Position numbers and translations under genes: made by a program. From Aegilops tauschii subsp. strangulata (Eukaryota; Streptophyta; Magnoliopsida; Poales; Poaceae), in assembly GCF_002575655.3 (NCBI RefSeq), contig NC_053040.3, positions 462,258,780 to 462,322,779 on the forward strand: a stretch of 64,000 nt of DNA. Reading direction: 5' to 3'. Position 1 is the stretch's first letter. Every line of letters starts with the position of its first letter. Positions 1 through 12,473 of this stretch are shown here, piece after piece. The notes beneath the pieces are model-generated. The model made no database searches, had not been told where the DNA came from, and saw only the letters and a list, made by a program, of their open reading frames with translations.

Positions 1-362
1 ACGTGCCCCCAGAATGAAAAGTAAGTTCTATACATTTTAATTATTTTTTGTTTCTCTCTTTACAATGTTCTGATGAGTTGTTTTCAATTTGTTATGTAGG
101 AACCGGGCATAAAGACGAAGCATTAATAATCAATGGAAGGCACTGGGACAGAGTTCTATTAGCACGTCGTTGTGTTACTACACGTACTATATTTGCAGAC
201 AACTTTTTTACGTTTTATTGTCGCTTTCGTGTGAGACTAAACATTTAAATGCGTGTCCAACTATCATTGGTACTATTTTGTGAGACGGAATGTTATAAGT
301 GTGGGCAACTAGTATTATTTGCGGCTGTGATGTTATACGTACTGTTGTTGTTTGTATTCGCG
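1..362 (+). other. Window edge with a possible terminal exon of an unknown gene
   Basis: A splice acceptor-like site (pyrimidine-poor but ending TATGTAG) at 93-99 is followed by an open frame from 100 to a stop at 246-248, about 49 residues including the stretch INGRHWDRVLLARR. The frame is too short to place in a family and its upstream exons would lie outside the window. Positions 249-362 are AT-rich and contain nothing else I can support. It may equally be a chance frame in decayed transposon DNA. Confidence 0.2.
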
Positions 363-732
363 GCGGTAATTTTTTTTATAAAAAAGTACCCCCGCCGTCC
401 TGAGTTGGCGCCAACAAGGCACAATGGCGCGATGTGGACAAAACATGCACATGATCCCACAACGATTCTGGTGGCAGCAGTGGCGCTAGATCCGATGATG
501 ATCCACCTGGCAGCATGATTGGCGCGCCATCCCGTGCGGTGGCCGACAGCCGAGGCAGTGGCGGGCCCGCGCAGTCCAGCTAGTGCGGTCTGGCACGATT
601 CCCCGTGCGCCACGCGCGTGTCTGGTGGCCCAGCCGCCGACTGAGCGACAGCCGCAGGCCCGGTGGCAGACGTCTCGTCCCGCCCGACCGAGCGGGCACC
701 TGCCGAGGATGCCACTTGGCGCGCTTGGGCAG
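363..732. other. GC-rich spacer, no gene recognised
   Basis: An abrupt change from AT-rich to strongly GC-rich sequence occurs at about 385. Open frames on both strands here are long only because of the base composition; none has a recognisable motif. The stretch runs directly into the upstream part of the first snRNA-type promoter. Confidence 0.3.
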
Positions 733-870
733 GCCCAATGACGGTGCGCGGCGGCGCGTGTGGGCCGGCCCATTGATTGTGCCGGTAGTGCGGGGGCAGG
801 GCCGACGGGGGTCAGGACTAAAGTTTAGTCCCACCTCGCCCGCCGAACGACGCCGCGACCAGCTTATATA
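733..870 (+). promoter_or_regulatory. Polymerase III snRNA-type promoter (copy 1)
   Basis: Seen: GGCCCA motifs near 735 and 769, an upstream sequence element AGTCCCACCTCG at 827-838, and a TATA element TTATATA at 864-870, with 26 nt between the USE end and TATATA. Known: plant U-snRNA genes use a USE (RTCCCACATCG) plus TATA; the short, three-helical-turn spacing marks polymerase III genes (U6, U3), and monocot genes add RGCCCR elements upstream. The same USE core occurs in the wheat U6 promoter. Inference: this is a polymerase III type-3 promoter or its recent descendant. Confidence 0.7.
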
Positions 871-892
871 CCTGCCTCCCGCCACCCAGTGA

Positions 893-1047
893 ACTCAATT
901 GATACTCGCCTCGTCCCGCCACTGCCCCGTTGTTACCGCCCTGCAGGCCGTAGCTGGGCCGAAAGGCCGGCCCTCTTGCCGCCCGGCTTGATCGGGCCAG
1001 ACCGATTACGTCCAGTTGCGGCCCGTAAGGACTGTTGGGCCTTTTTT
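893..1047 (+). ncRNA. Predicted polymerase III transcript, unknown family (copy 1)
   Basis: The start is inferred from the TATA position (about 28 nt downstream); the end is a run of six T at 1042-1047, the usual polymerase III stop. The body is GC-rich and can form a strong local stem around GGGCCGAAAGGCCGGCCC at about 955. It does not start or read like U6, U3, 7SL, RNase MRP or telomerase RNA as I know them, and it has no CTAAACCC telomere template. A second full-length copy lies at 12180-12337. It could be an snRNA pseudogene, a new small RNA family, or a repeat that carries such a promoter. Confidence 0.4.
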
Positions 1048-1157
1048 AAATATGTTTTTTTCACATAGATTTATTTTTTTATATGTTAAACAATCGAGAA
1101 AAGTCATGACAGCAGTAACACATTCATACAAATATATCATATTTCACACATAACAAT

Positions 1158-1345
1158 TAAAATGCCATGTCTCATAACCTTTAACAAAGTAGCATAACGA
1201 ATAAACTAAAAATGCCATGTCTCATATCCTTTAACAAAGTAGCATAAGAATAAACTAAAAGTGCCATGTCTCATATCCTTTAACAAAGTAGCGTAACAAA
1301 TAAACTGAAAGTGCCATGTCGCATTACAATCGAACAAAGTGATAA
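1158..1345 (+). repeat. Tandem repeat, about 50-bp unit, 3-4 copies
   Basis: The phrase AATGCCATGTCTCATA recurs at about 1160, 1210, 1260 and 1311, each time followed by CTTTAACAAAGTAGC and a run of AATAAACT. The last copy is diverged. It lies just 3' of the Ulp1-type pseudogene, so it would be in that gene's 3' flank. Confidence 0.85.
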
Positions 1346-1403
1346 GTACCCAACAACGGGAGGGAAACCTTCTACGGGACTAAAACCCTACCGATGCTAA
1401 TAC

Positions 1404-4400
1404 CTATTCCTTCTCCATGATTTTAACAATTTTCGTCTTGACCTTTTCTAATGTGTTCACCTCCGAAAAAATAATTTCCGCGACAATACGTGGCCTTGAC
1501 GCATTAATCTCTTCCTGGTCAAATTCATATGTCCAGCGATCTCCGTCCCAGTGTTTTATGCACCACATCACAAAAAGTCCACAAGACACTCTGCAATAAA
1601 ACACATGCGATCAGCTTAGGATGTACCATGCACTTGCTTGTACTAGTTGTATGCAGTATGAACTTACGCATCTTTTTGTCTCTGCATTTCGTACTCATTT
1701 ATTGGCCACGATATGACATCTGGATATTTTTTTGCTTGAAGAGTTGAGTTGACCTCCATAATATCCTTAGAAATTTCAGCTCTCTGAAACAAATTAACGA
1801 AACCAGAATATATATTTGTTTCAATATAAACCAGAATAATGTATGTCGCAATATATACTAGAATAATGTATAAACAAAATTACAGCGTACCAGTGTGGCA
1901 ATCATATTGCAAATTCTTCGGCTAATTGCGCCATTAGAATTTGAGTCAAGAACTTGAAACTCCTCCTTGACGGTGTGCATCACTATGGTTATCCAATGAT
2001 TCTCGTTAACGTGCATAGGAAAATACGCCTACATAACAACCAAATGATGCTAGTGCAATTAAAAACTATTGACTAAGAAAAACTAATAAATATGAAAGCA
2101 ATACCTTGTCCCGTGCGAAATACTCATCCATTACTCTCTGAGGACTTTTGTTTTCTTTGTAAGCTTCTCTGAGTTTATATTATTTACTGACTTGGTCTTT
2201 CCCCTTGCCCTATTCAACATAAATTTCGGGAACCACGTTGTTGATATGTGATGATCAGCAAAATCACGGTGTTGTAGGTGTTTACAATATGCATTGATGA
2301 TCTGCATACATTAGTATAAAATTTATATCAACTTCAGAAGTACAAATGAGGGTTCTATTAAAAACAAATAATACTTACAACGCCATTCAACCATTTAAAC
2401 GTGAGGACATCATGAAGCATAGCTGGCGTGCATATGTCCCCATCTAGCGGCGGCACATTAACCACGGTTCGGTGTGCATGCTTATTTGACGATGCAAGAG
2501 TCTCCACAAAAACTTTGGCTGCCTCTATGTGATCCGGAGTCATATTAAGAGAACTTGCTAGAATTGAATGTGGTGACGATGCAAACAGATCTAAAGCAAT
2601 GCAGTTACGGTCAGTTAAATAATAAAAGAAATTAGATAACGCGTGAATGAATAATAAAGTAGTATTTCACTTACTTTTTTAACACGTTTCTTGCGCGTAA
2701 TGAGAAGGTCGTAGGGGGATTGACAATACTTCGACGGATTTCGTTTGCGTTTACCTTCATTGTCCTGACTGCTATCACCATTAGCTGTTGCTCTTTGCCG
2801 GGAAACTCTCAAACGTTTCTTCGGACTTTGTTGGTGACAAACCACCCATAGACTCACCAGAAATATCAGCATTCTGCGGGGTTCGGGACATAGACGGAAA
2901 GTCTTTTGTCCGTACAGTTGATGCCGAAGATGGAGAGTTTCCATTATCGTCTATAATGAAAGGATCAGTAGCTTCACCTTTACCCGGTGTCGTCGCCGGA
3001 GCACCCGTGTCATCAATGGGCACGGAGGTATCATTCATACCCGTGAAAGATGTTCCTATCTTTACGTCCGTAGGTGAATCAACATCTGGCCAATATTTTG
3101 ATGACTTGTACTTGCCATTCTGCATCCCAACTCCTTCACCTACATCATCAAATTCGTCAACGTTGTCCCTCTTATTGGGTTTGTACATCACACCTTCCGT
3201 GTTCAACCTTTCCATTACCATCTACAAACACAAATGAAACACAATTAGTAGTTGAATAATTGAAGCACATTCATTACAACTTCTAAATTACCCGTGTACA
3301 TCTTTCGGGAATATTGAGAACCTCCTTCTGAAGCAGCTTTATGTATATGATCGCACAGTCCATACTATAATTCGTGTTCGATGAAACCGCCGACGTGCTT
3401 GGTTTTCTACTCCTGCCACCACTTTTCCGTTTAGTTCTCTTCGTTTCTTCCTCTGGGGACAGTCCCTTCACGTGCAACCTTAGCACGTCTGTACTCTTCG
3501 CTAATGCAGTTTTCAATCTGTACAACAAACAATAAAATGAATTAAATAACGAATATACTTAATTACTATGTGGAACAAATAAGGACTATACTTATTGACT
3601 TACATTGTCGGTACCCCACCCGTGTATGTTGTCATAGTCGCCTCGCTTTTTCCCTTCCGTTTCTGGCCAGTTAAGCATTAGTGGGTATTCACGATATAAG
3701 GGATCAAATGCATCCAGACCAATTGGCTCAAGTTTTTCCCAATATATATACTGTATGATAGTAAACACAATTAGTTAGACACATACATCACATACAAAAT
3801 ATATGTACATACAACTATTACGAAATGACTTGTACCTGAAGAAGAGCCAAGTTCCCGATAGGCCAATGGAATTTTTCAAGATCTTCGACTGTTTTTTTAA
3901 TAGCATCCATGCACACCCCCAACGTGAAATCGTTCCAATTGTATGACTTGGTAGCGTTGACGTCCTCCACCATTTTGTAATAACGATAAGGAACAAACTT
4001 GGTGGATTGTGGTGCTAAGACTGTACCCATAAGAACCAGTACGACCCTTCTCACAAAACCATCATCATATGACTGACTATCAACCATATTTTTTATCAAG
4101 TCATCGATCAGGATTAGGCCTGTTCTTTTGTCTAGAAACCGATTCGGAACAATTTTTTTGGCATCTAGTTGTACTGTTGCTATCATGCTAATCACATCAT
4201 CACCCTCGTTACGTAGCCCGAATATGTCATAAACATCTTCATTAAGCACAGTGATGCCGTCAGTATTTGGCCGAATAATAAATCGCTTACTACTAGTATC
4301 ATACGTTGTAATCATAAATTCCAATAAGTTTTTCCTCATTTTCACCGAAGGAATTCTCAACAAACTGTCCAAATTTGTGCCACGTAGCCTCATACGTTGT

Positions 4401-4577
4401 CTGGGTGTGAATTTACCCACCAATTCGCACCACTTCTCAACCGAGCAGTACACATCTCCGTGTTCTTGCATTCTAAATAAGATGAACGTTATTTAGCTAC
4501 TTATGAGATTTAAAAAACATTACATGTAGTTTAATACCATACCTTCCGGCGACGCGAGGTGCACCGGCAGCCCCCAT
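1404..4577 (-). pseudogene. Ulp1-type (C48) cysteine protease, transposon-associated, frame-broken
   Basis: Ulp1 proteases cut SUMO or related modifiers. About ten exons can be placed with GT/AG borders: 4543-4577 (start codon 4577), 3836-4472, 3604-3750, 3292-3517, 2675-3221, 2379-2590, 2105-2301, 1891-2028, 1668-1783 and 1404-1590. All four catalytic-site residues of the C48 family are visible: His in ENHW and Asp in VLDS (exon 1891-2028), Gln in RQKD (exon 1668-1783) and Cys in SCGLF (last exon). The second exon, with FGLRNEGDD, resembles N-terminal regions of transposon-borne Ulp1 genes in grasses. Exon 2105-2301 is 197 nt long, but phase-0 borders on both sides need a multiple of three, so it carries a frameshift near 2180; the frame also slips in the 3292-3517 exon and probably in 2675-3221. 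Such genes usually ride on Mutator-like or CACTA elements; I cannot find this one's terminal repeats. Confidence 0.75.
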
Positions 4578-5055
4578 TGGCTATCCCCACCCGGTCTGGG
4601 TTAGTCGTGGCAGCCGCGCGCCCTCTGCCCACACCACCGCGCTGGCCGACGGCTCGCCCTAGGGTTCCGGGCGCGGGAGACTTTGCCGAGACGGCCCGGC
4701 CAGGCCGAGATCCAAGTCGCGCGTGTAGATGTCAGAGTGTATGGCCGTCGTGAGGGCGGCAGGGAAGGGAGTACAGACGGCCACGGCGGTGCGACCGTGG
4801 GATCGGGGTGAGGTCGTGCGTGGAGGCGGTGGGGTTAGGCGGTCGTGGGGCGAGGTAATGGCGGCGTAGTTTCCATGCCCATGCACGCACGTACGGCGTC
4901 ATGGACATGGTCACGCCATAGTGGGCCCGTTGGCCCGTCCCGTAAAACTTCCGCCGACTGGCCCATGATGCATTTATTGAAAACAAATAAATGCATTGTA
5001 CTTTATCATCTCTAGTTTAATACCACATCGCTAAGCCGGCGCGCCGTTGACTCCT

Positions 5056-5063
5056 TTATATAA
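5056..5063 (-). promoter_or_regulatory. TATA box of the Ulp1-type gene
   Basis: On the minus strand TATATAAA lies about 480 bp upstream of the start codon at 4577. The implied 5' leader is long and GC-rich (about 4578-5025). This is the only good TATA box in the region. The remaining bases to 5262 show no other feature. Confidence 0.45.
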
Positions 5064-5262
5064 TTTTCTTTTTTGACATGAACAAACATCTGTGTTTGTG
5101 GGACTCTACTTGGAGGATATGCAGGATCGATGTGAGACTTCACCTGCTCAGAGCTTGTGAAGGTTCACAAGGATCATGCATATTCTTCAAAAACAGAGCC
5201 ATTATCTCCGATATTTTTTTAGCGACAGAAAATATTAATGCATTTTTCTAACTCAACCATTC

Positions 5263-8200
5263 AAATTTCGAGACCGTTAAACACACCGAAAACACTGACC
5301 GGGCGTGACGCAACATGCGTTTGGTGCCCGAATTCGTTCTAATCTTGCGTGGGGTCCTACGAGGGGCATGCCCACTGCCTGCCAAAATTGGGTGGCATTC
5401 CATGCATGCCACCTCGTACCACCTATGCAACTGACACTGATCGGATATGAAGGAGGTCAGCTCCGTAGTGCGTTTTATTTTTTGCCTCAGCCGGTGAAAC
5501 CAAACTTTTTGCACACGCCCGCCTCACCAGGGCCATCACGCATGCAAGTTTTCATAATTTTTCGAGACCGCACGAATTTCTTATGGTTTTCTCCGTCAAA
5601 CGCACCGAAAACACTGGCCGGGCGTGACGCAACATGCGTTTGGTGCCCGAATTCGTTCTAATCTTGCGTGGGTTCCTATGAGGGGCATGCCCACTGGCTG
5701 CCAAAATTGGGTGGCATTCCATGCATGCCACCTCGTACCACCTATGCAACCGACACTTGTCGGATATGAAGGAGGTCAGCTCCATAGTGCGTTTTCTTTT
5801 CTGACACAGCCGGTGGACCCCAAACTTTTTGCACACGCCCGCATCACTAGGGCCATCACGCGTGCAAGTTTTCATAATTTTTCGAGACCGTACGAATTTC
5901 TTACGGTTTTCTTCGTCAAACGCACCGAAAACACTGACTGGGCGTGACGCAACGTGCGTTTGGTGCCCAAATTCGCTCTAATCTTGCGTGGGGTCCTACG
6001 AGGGGCATGCCCACTGCCTGCCAAAATTGGGTGGCATTCCATGCATGCCACCTCGTACCACCTATGCAACCGGCACTGATCGGATATGAAGGAGGTCAGC
6101 TCCGTAGTGCGTTTTCTTTTCTGACTCAGCCGGTGGACCCCAAACTTTTTGCACACGCCCGCATCAACAGGGCCATCACGTGTGCAAGTTTTCATAATTT
6201 TACGAGACCGTACGAATTTCTTATGGTTTTCTCCGTCCAACGCACCGAAAACACTGACCGGGCGTGACGCAACGTGCGTTTGGTGCCCGAATTCGTTCTA
6301 ATCTTTTGTGGGATCCTACGAGGGGCATGCCCACCGCCTGGCAAAATTGGGTGCCATTCCATGCATGCCACCTCGTACCACCTATGCAACCGGCACTGAT
6401 CGGATATGAAGGAGGTCAACTCCGTAGTGCGTTTTCTTTTCCGACTCAGCCGGTGGACCCCAAACTTTTTGCACACGCCCGCATCACCACGGCCATCACG
6501 CGTGCAAGTTTTCATAATTTTTCGAGACCGTACGAGTTTCTTATGGTTTTCTCCGTCAACCGCACCGAAAACACTGACCGGGCGTGACGCAACGTGCGTT
6601 TGGTGCCCGAATTCGTTCTAATCTTGCGTGGGGTCCTACGAGGGGCATGCCCACCGCCTGCCAAAATTGGGTGGCATTCCATGCATGCCACCTCGTACCA
6701 CCTATGCAACCGGCACTGATCGGATATGAAGGAGGTCAGCTCCGTACTGCGTTTTCTTTTCTGACTCAGCCGATGGACCCCAAACTTTTTGCACACGCCC
6801 GCATCACCAGGGCCATCACGCGTGCAAGTTTTCATAATTTTTCGAGACCGTACGAATTTCTTATGGTTTTCTCCGTCAAACACACTGAAAACACTAACCG
6901 GGCAGGACGCAATGTGCGTTTGGTGCTCGAATTCGTTCTAATCTTGCGTGGGGTCCTACGAGGGGCATGCCCACTGCCTGCCAAAATTGGGTGGCATTCC
7001 ATGCATGCCACCTCGTACCACCTATGCAACCGGCACTGATCGGATATGAAGGAGGTCAGCTCCATAGTGCGTTTTCTCTTCTGACTCAGCCGGTGGACCC
7101 CAAACTTTTTGCACACGCCCGCGTCGCAAAGGCCATCACGCATGCAAGTTTTCATAATTTTTCGAGACCGTACGAATTTCTTATGGTTTTCTCCGTCAAA
7201 CGCACCGAAAACACTGACCGGGCGTGACGCAACGTGCGTTTGGTGCCCGAGTTCGTTCTAATCTTGCGTGGGGTCTTACGAGGGGCATGCCCACCGCCTG
7301 CCAAAATTGGGTGGCATTCCATGCATGCCACCTCGTACCACCTATGCAACCGGCACTGATCGGATATGAAGGAGGCCAGCTCCGTAGTGCGTTTTCTTTT
7401 CTGACTCAGCCGGTGGACCCAAAACTTTTTGCACACGCCCGCCTCACCAGGGCCATCACGCGTGCAAGTTTTCATAATTTTTCGAGACCGTATGAATTTC
7501 TTATGGTTTTCTCCGTCAAACGCATCGAAAACACTGACCGGGCGTGACGCAACGTGCGTTTGGTGCCCGAATTCATTCTAATCTTGCGTGGGGTCCTACG
7601 AGGGGCATGCCCACCGCCTGGCAAAATTGGGTGGCATTCCATGCATGCCACCTCGTACCACCTATGCAACCGACACTTGTCGGATATGAAGGAGGTCAGC
7701 TCCATAGTGCGTTTTCTTTTCTGACACAGCCGGTGGACCCCAAACTTTTTGCACACGCCCGCATCACTAGGGCCATCACGCGTGCAAGTTTTCATAATTT
7801 TTCGAGACCGTACGAATTTCTTACGGTTTTCTTCGTCAAACGCACCGAAAACACTGACTGGGCGTGACGCAACGTGCGTTTGGTGCCCAAATTCGCTCTA
7901 ATCTTGCGTGGGGTCCTACGAGGGGCATGCCCACTGCCTGCCAAAATTGGGTGGCATTCCATGCATGCCACCTCGTACCACCTATGCAACCGGCACTGAT
8001 CGGATATGAAGGAGGTCAGCTCCGTAGTGCGTTTTCTTTTCTGACTCAGCCGGTGGACCCCAAACTTTTTGCACACGCCCGCATCAACAGGGCCATCACG
8101 TGTGCAAGTTTTCATAATTTTACGAGACCGTACGAATTTCTTATGGTTTTCTCCGTCCAACGCACCGAAAACACTGACCGGGCGTGACGCAACGTGCGTT

Positions 8201-11200
8201 TGGTGCCCGAATTCGTTCTAATCTTTTGTGGGATCCTACGAGGGGCATGCCCACCGCCTGGCAAAATTGGGTGGCATTCCATGCATGCCACCTCGTACCA
8301 CCTATGCAACCGGCACTGATCGGATATGAAGGAGGTCAACTCCGTAGTGCGTTTTCTTTTCCGACTCAGCCGGTGGACCCCAAACTTTTTGCACACGCCC
8401 GCATCACCACGGCCATCACGCGTGCAAGTTTTCATAATTTTTCGAGACCGTACGAGTTTCTTATGGTTTTCTCCGTCAACCGCACCGAAAACACTGACCG
8501 GGCGTGACGCAACGTGCGTTTGGTGCCCGAATTCGTTCTAATCTTGCGTGGGGTCCTACGAGGGGCATGCCCACCGCCTGCCAAAATTGGGTGGCATTCC
8601 ATGCATGCCACCTCGTACCACCTATGCAACCGGCACTGATCGGATATGAAGGAGGTCAGCTCCGTACTGCGTTTTCTTTTCTGACTCAGCCGATGGACCC
8701 CAAACTTTTTGCACACGCCCGCATCACCAGGGCCATCACGCGTGCAAGTTTTCATAATTTTTCGAGACCGTACGAATTTCTTATGGTTTTCTCCGTCAAA
8801 CACACTGAAAACACTAACCGGGCAGGACGCAATGTGCGTTTGGTGCCCGAATTCGTTCTAATCTTGCGTGGGGTCCTACGAGGGGCATGCCCACTGCCTG
8901 CCAAAATTGGGTGGCATTCCATGCATACCACCTCGTACCACCTATGCAACCGGCACTGATCGGATATGAAGGAGGTCAGCTCCATAGTGCGTTTTCTCTT
9001 CTGACTCAGCCGGTGGACCCCAAACTTTTTGCACACGCCCGCGTCGCAAAGGCCATCACGCATGCAAGTTTTCATAATTTTTCGAGACCGTACGAATTTC
9101 TTATGGTTTTCTCCGTCAAACGCACCGAAAACACTGACCGGGCGTGACGCAACGTGCGTTTGGTGCCCGAGTTCGTTCTAATCTTGCGTGGGGTCTTACG
9201 AGGGGCATGCCCACCGCCTGCCAAAATTGGGTGGCATTCCATGCATGCCACCTCGTACCACCTATGCAACCGGCACTGATCGGATATGAAGGAGGCCAGC
9301 TCCGTAGTGCGTTTTCTTTTCTGACTCAGCCGGTGGACCCAAAACTTTTTGCACACGCCCGCCTCACCAGGGCCATCACGCGTGCAAGTTTTCATAATTT
9401 TTCGAGACCGTATGAATTTCTTATGGTTTTCTCCGTCAAACGCATCGAAAACACTGACCGGGCGTGACGCAACGTGCGTTTGGTGCCCGAATTCATTCTA
9501 ATCTTGCGTGGGGTCCTACGAGGGGCATGCCCACCGCCTGCCAAAATTGGGTGGCATTCCATGCATGCCACCTCGTACCACCTATGCAACCGGCACTGAT
9601 CGGATATGAAGGAGGTCAGCTCCGTAGTGCGTTTTCTTTTCTGACTCAGCCGGTGGACCCCAAACTTTTTGCACACGCCCACATCACCAGGGCCATCACG
9701 CGTGCAAGTTTTCATAATTTTTCGAGACCGTACGAATTTCTTATGGTTTTCTCCATCAAACGCACTGAAAACACTAACCGGGCAGGACGCAATGTGCGTT
9801 TGGTGCCCGAATTCGTTCTAATCTTGCGTGGGGTCCTACGAGGGGCATGCCCACTGCCTGCCAAAAATTGGGTGGCATTCCATGCATGCCACCTCGTACC
9901 ACCTATGCAACCGGCACTGATCAGATATGAAGGAGGTCAGCTCCATAGTGCGTTTTCTTTTCTGACTGAGCCGGTGGACCCTAAACTTTTTGCACACGCC
10001 CGCGTCACAAGGGCCATCACGCGCGCAAGTTTTCATAATTTTACGAGACCGTATGAATTTCTTATGGTTTTCTCCGTCAAACGCACCGAAAACACAGACC
10101 GGGCATGACGCAACATGCGTTTGGTGCCCAAATTCGTTCTAATCTTGTGTGGGGTCCTACGAGGGGCATGCCCACTGCCTGCCAAAATTGGGTGGCATTC
10201 CATGCATGCCACCTCGTACCACGTATGCAACCGGCACTGATCGGATATGAAGGAGGTCAGCTCCATAGTGCGTTTAGTTTTCTGACTCGGCCGGTGGACC
10301 CCAAACTTTTTGCCCACGCCCGCGTCACAAGGGCCATCACGCGTGCAAGTTTTCATAATTTTTCGAGACCGTACGAATTTCTTATGGTTTTCTCCGTCAA
10401 ACGCACCGAAAACACTGACCGGGCTTGACGCAACGTGCGTTTGGTGCCCGAATTCATTCTAATCTTGCGTGGGGTCCTACGAGGGGCATGCCCACCGCCT
10501 GCCAAAATTGGGTGGCATTCCATGCATGCCACCTCGTACCACCTATGCAACCGGCACTGATCTGATATGAAGGAGGCCAGCTCCGTAGTGCGTTTTCTTT
10601 TCTGACTCAGCCGGTGGACCCCAAACTTTTTGCACACGCCCACATCACCAGGGCCATCACGCGTGCAAGTTTTCATAATTTTTCGAGACCGTACGAATTT
10701 CTTATGGTTTTCTCCGTCAAACGCACTAAAAACACTAACCGGGCAGGACGCAATGTGCGTTTGGTGCTCGAATTCGTTCTAATCTTGCGTGGGGTCGTAC
10801 GAGGGGCATGCCCACTGCCTGCCAAAATTGGGTGGAATTTCATGCATGCCACCTCGTACCACCTTTGCAACCGGCACTGATCGGATATGAAGCAGGTCAG
10901 CTCCATAGTGCGTTTTCTTTTCTGACTCAGCCGGTGGACCCTAAACTTTTTGCACACGCCCGCGTCACCATGGCCATCACGCGTGCAAGTTTTCTTAATT
11001 TTTCGAGACCGTACGAATTTCTTATGGTTTTCTCCGTCAAACGCACCGAAAACACTGACCGGGCGTGACGCAACGTGCGTTTGGTGCCCGAATTCGTTCT
11101 AATCTTGCATGGGGTCCTACGAGGGGCATGCCCACTGCCTGCCAAAATTGGGTACCATTCCATGCATGCCACCTCGTACCACCTATGCAACCGGCACTGA

Positions 11201-11637
11201 TCGGACATGAAGGATGTTAGCTCCGTAGGCGTTTTCTTTTCTGACTCAGCCGGCAAACTTTTTGCACACGCCCGCATCACCAGGGCCATCACACGTGCAA
11301 GTTTTCATAATTTTTCGAGACCGTACGAATTTCTTATGGTTTTCTCCGTCAAACGCACTGAAAACACTGACTGGGCGTGACGCAACGTGCGTTTGGTGCC
11401 CGAATTCGTTCTAATCTTGCGTGGGGTCCTACGAGGGGCATGCCCACTGCCTGCCAAAATTGGGTACCATTCAATGCATGCCACCCCGTACCACCTATGC
11501 AACCGGCACTGATCGGATATGAAGGAGGTCAGTTCCGTAGTGCGTTTTTCTTTTCTGACTCAACCGGTGGACCCCAAACTTTTTGCACACACACGCATCA
11601 CCAGAGCCATCACGCGTGCAAGTTTTCATAATTTTTA
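5263..11637. repeat. Satellite-like tandem array, 320-bp unit, about 20 copies
   Basis: Landmarks such as GAATTCGTTCTAATCTTG, CCTATGCAACCGGCACTG and CGAGACCGTACGAATTTC recur every 320 bp from 5263 to 11637; one unit at 9.86 kb is 321 bp and the last two carry small deletions. Most units are close to identical, and the edge units are the most diverged, as expected of an array homogenised by unequal exchange. The borders are sharp: the array starts within a unit (TTTCGAGACC) and stops inside TTCATAATTTTT. I do not recognise it as Afa, pSc119.2, pSc200 or a wheat centromeric satellite. Open frames of about 107 codons exist on both strands in every unit, but they shift frame from unit to unit and show no domain. 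Confidence 0.95.
5702..9540. repeat. Higher-order duplication of 1,920 bp (six 320-bp units) in tandem
   Basis: Block 5702-7620 and block 7622-9540 agree base for base at an offset of 1,920, apart from three substitutions that I can find (6354/8274, 6927/8847, 7007/8927). Neighbouring 320-bp units inside a block differ much more. The duplication is therefore younger than the array itself. Confidence 0.9.
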
Positions 11638-12029
11638 ACCGATATATTAAATAATCAACATTTCATAAATTATTAGTTGTAGCAAAAAACTCATTTTTTT
11701 ATTAAACTGAAATATGTTAGTTCTTACTTATAAATTATAACAAAAAACTCATTATTATTTTTGACACAAATAACAATAGTAAAGTTTTCATATGTATAAT
11801 TTAAATACTAAATAAATGCTTGATTAAATAATGTTTTTCTTTAAATTATGGAACATTTTTTAACCGATATATTAAATACTCAACATTACATAAATATGAG
11901 AAATAGAATTACTGATATAATAGAACTACTTAATAATTTTTTATAATTATGGAACTTTTTTTATAATTATGGAACATTCATTAAACAAAAAAAAGTCCTC
12001 GACGGCGCGCTTTGGCCGGCCCAATGACG
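11638..12029. other. AT-rich spacer, repeated again at 12.6-12.9 kb
   Basis: No gene. Phrases such as ACTTATAAATTATAACAAAAAACTC, which also occur at about 12765-12790, and ATTATGGAACATTTTTTA show that this spacer and the one at 12591-12900 are diverged copies. Each is followed by the GC-rich promoter unit, so the whole spacer-plus-promoter segment was duplicated in direct orientation. Confidence 0.6.
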
Positions 12030-12158
12030 GTGCGCGACGACGCGCGTGGGCCGGCCAATTGACTGTGCCGCGGTGGTGCGGGGGCATGGTCGGCGGGGGT
12101 CAGGACTAAAGTTTGGTCCCACCTCGCCCGCCGAACGACGCCGCGACCTGCTTATATT
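12030..12158 (+). promoter_or_regulatory. Polymerase III snRNA-type promoter (copy 2)
   Basis: This is a near-identical copy of the promoter at 733-870: the GGCCGGCC block, a USE GGTCCCACCTCG at 12115-12126 and a TATA element TTATATT at 12152-12158 at the same spacing. The TATA element has one change relative to copy 1 and the USE has one (G for A). Confidence 0.65.
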
Positions 12159-12179
12159 CCTGCCTCCGGCCACCCAGTC

Positions 12180-12337
12180 GAACTCAATTGATACTCGCCG
12201 CGTCCCGCAACTGCCCCGTAGTTACCATCCCGCAGGCCGTAGCTGGGCCGAAAGGCCGGCCCTTTTGCCGCCCGGCTTGATCGGGCCGGACCGATTACGT
12301 CTAGTTGCGGCCTGCAAGGACTGTTGGGCCTTTTTTT
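12180..12337 (+). ncRNA. Predicted polymerase III transcript, unknown family (copy 2)
   Basis: Homologous along its length to 893-1047, ending in a run of seven T at 12331-12337. The GGGCCGAAAGGCCGGCCC stem is unchanged between the copies, and so are the GATCGGGCC and GACCGATTACGTC segments. Start inferred from the TATA element. Confidence 0.4.
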
Positions 12338-12409
12338 CACCTCACTTTTTTTTGCCTTTTGCCTCCTATGAGTCATGGCGCGTGGGGAGGTGGGAGGGGC
12401 GCTTGTTTA

Positions 12410-12452
12410 GTTCTACCTCGCGCGCCGAGGGACGCCACCACCGGCATATATA
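12410..12452 (+). promoter_or_regulatory. Polymerase III snRNA-type promoter in front of a hairpin (copy 4)
   Basis: A USE-like GTTCTACCTCG ends at 12420 and TATATA starts at 12447, again with 26 nt between them. The sequence outside the two boxes differs from the other three promoters, so this is a separate unit and not a simple duplicate. It starts only about 75 bp after the T-run that ends the copy 2 transcript. The predicted start (about 12474) coincides with the first base of the hairpin. Confidence 0.6.
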
Positions 12453-12473
12453 GCCGCGTTCGCGCTCTTTGTT

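Noticed and set aside
893..1047. U6, U3, 7SL or telomerase RNA identity
   Set aside because: The 5' ends, internal conserved boxes and telomere template of these RNAs are not present; only the promoter type agrees.
5305..11631. About 40 frames of roughly 107 codons on both strands
   Set aside because: They repeat every 320 bp, change frame from unit to unit because 320 is not a multiple of three, and show no domain; they are a by-product of the tandem array.
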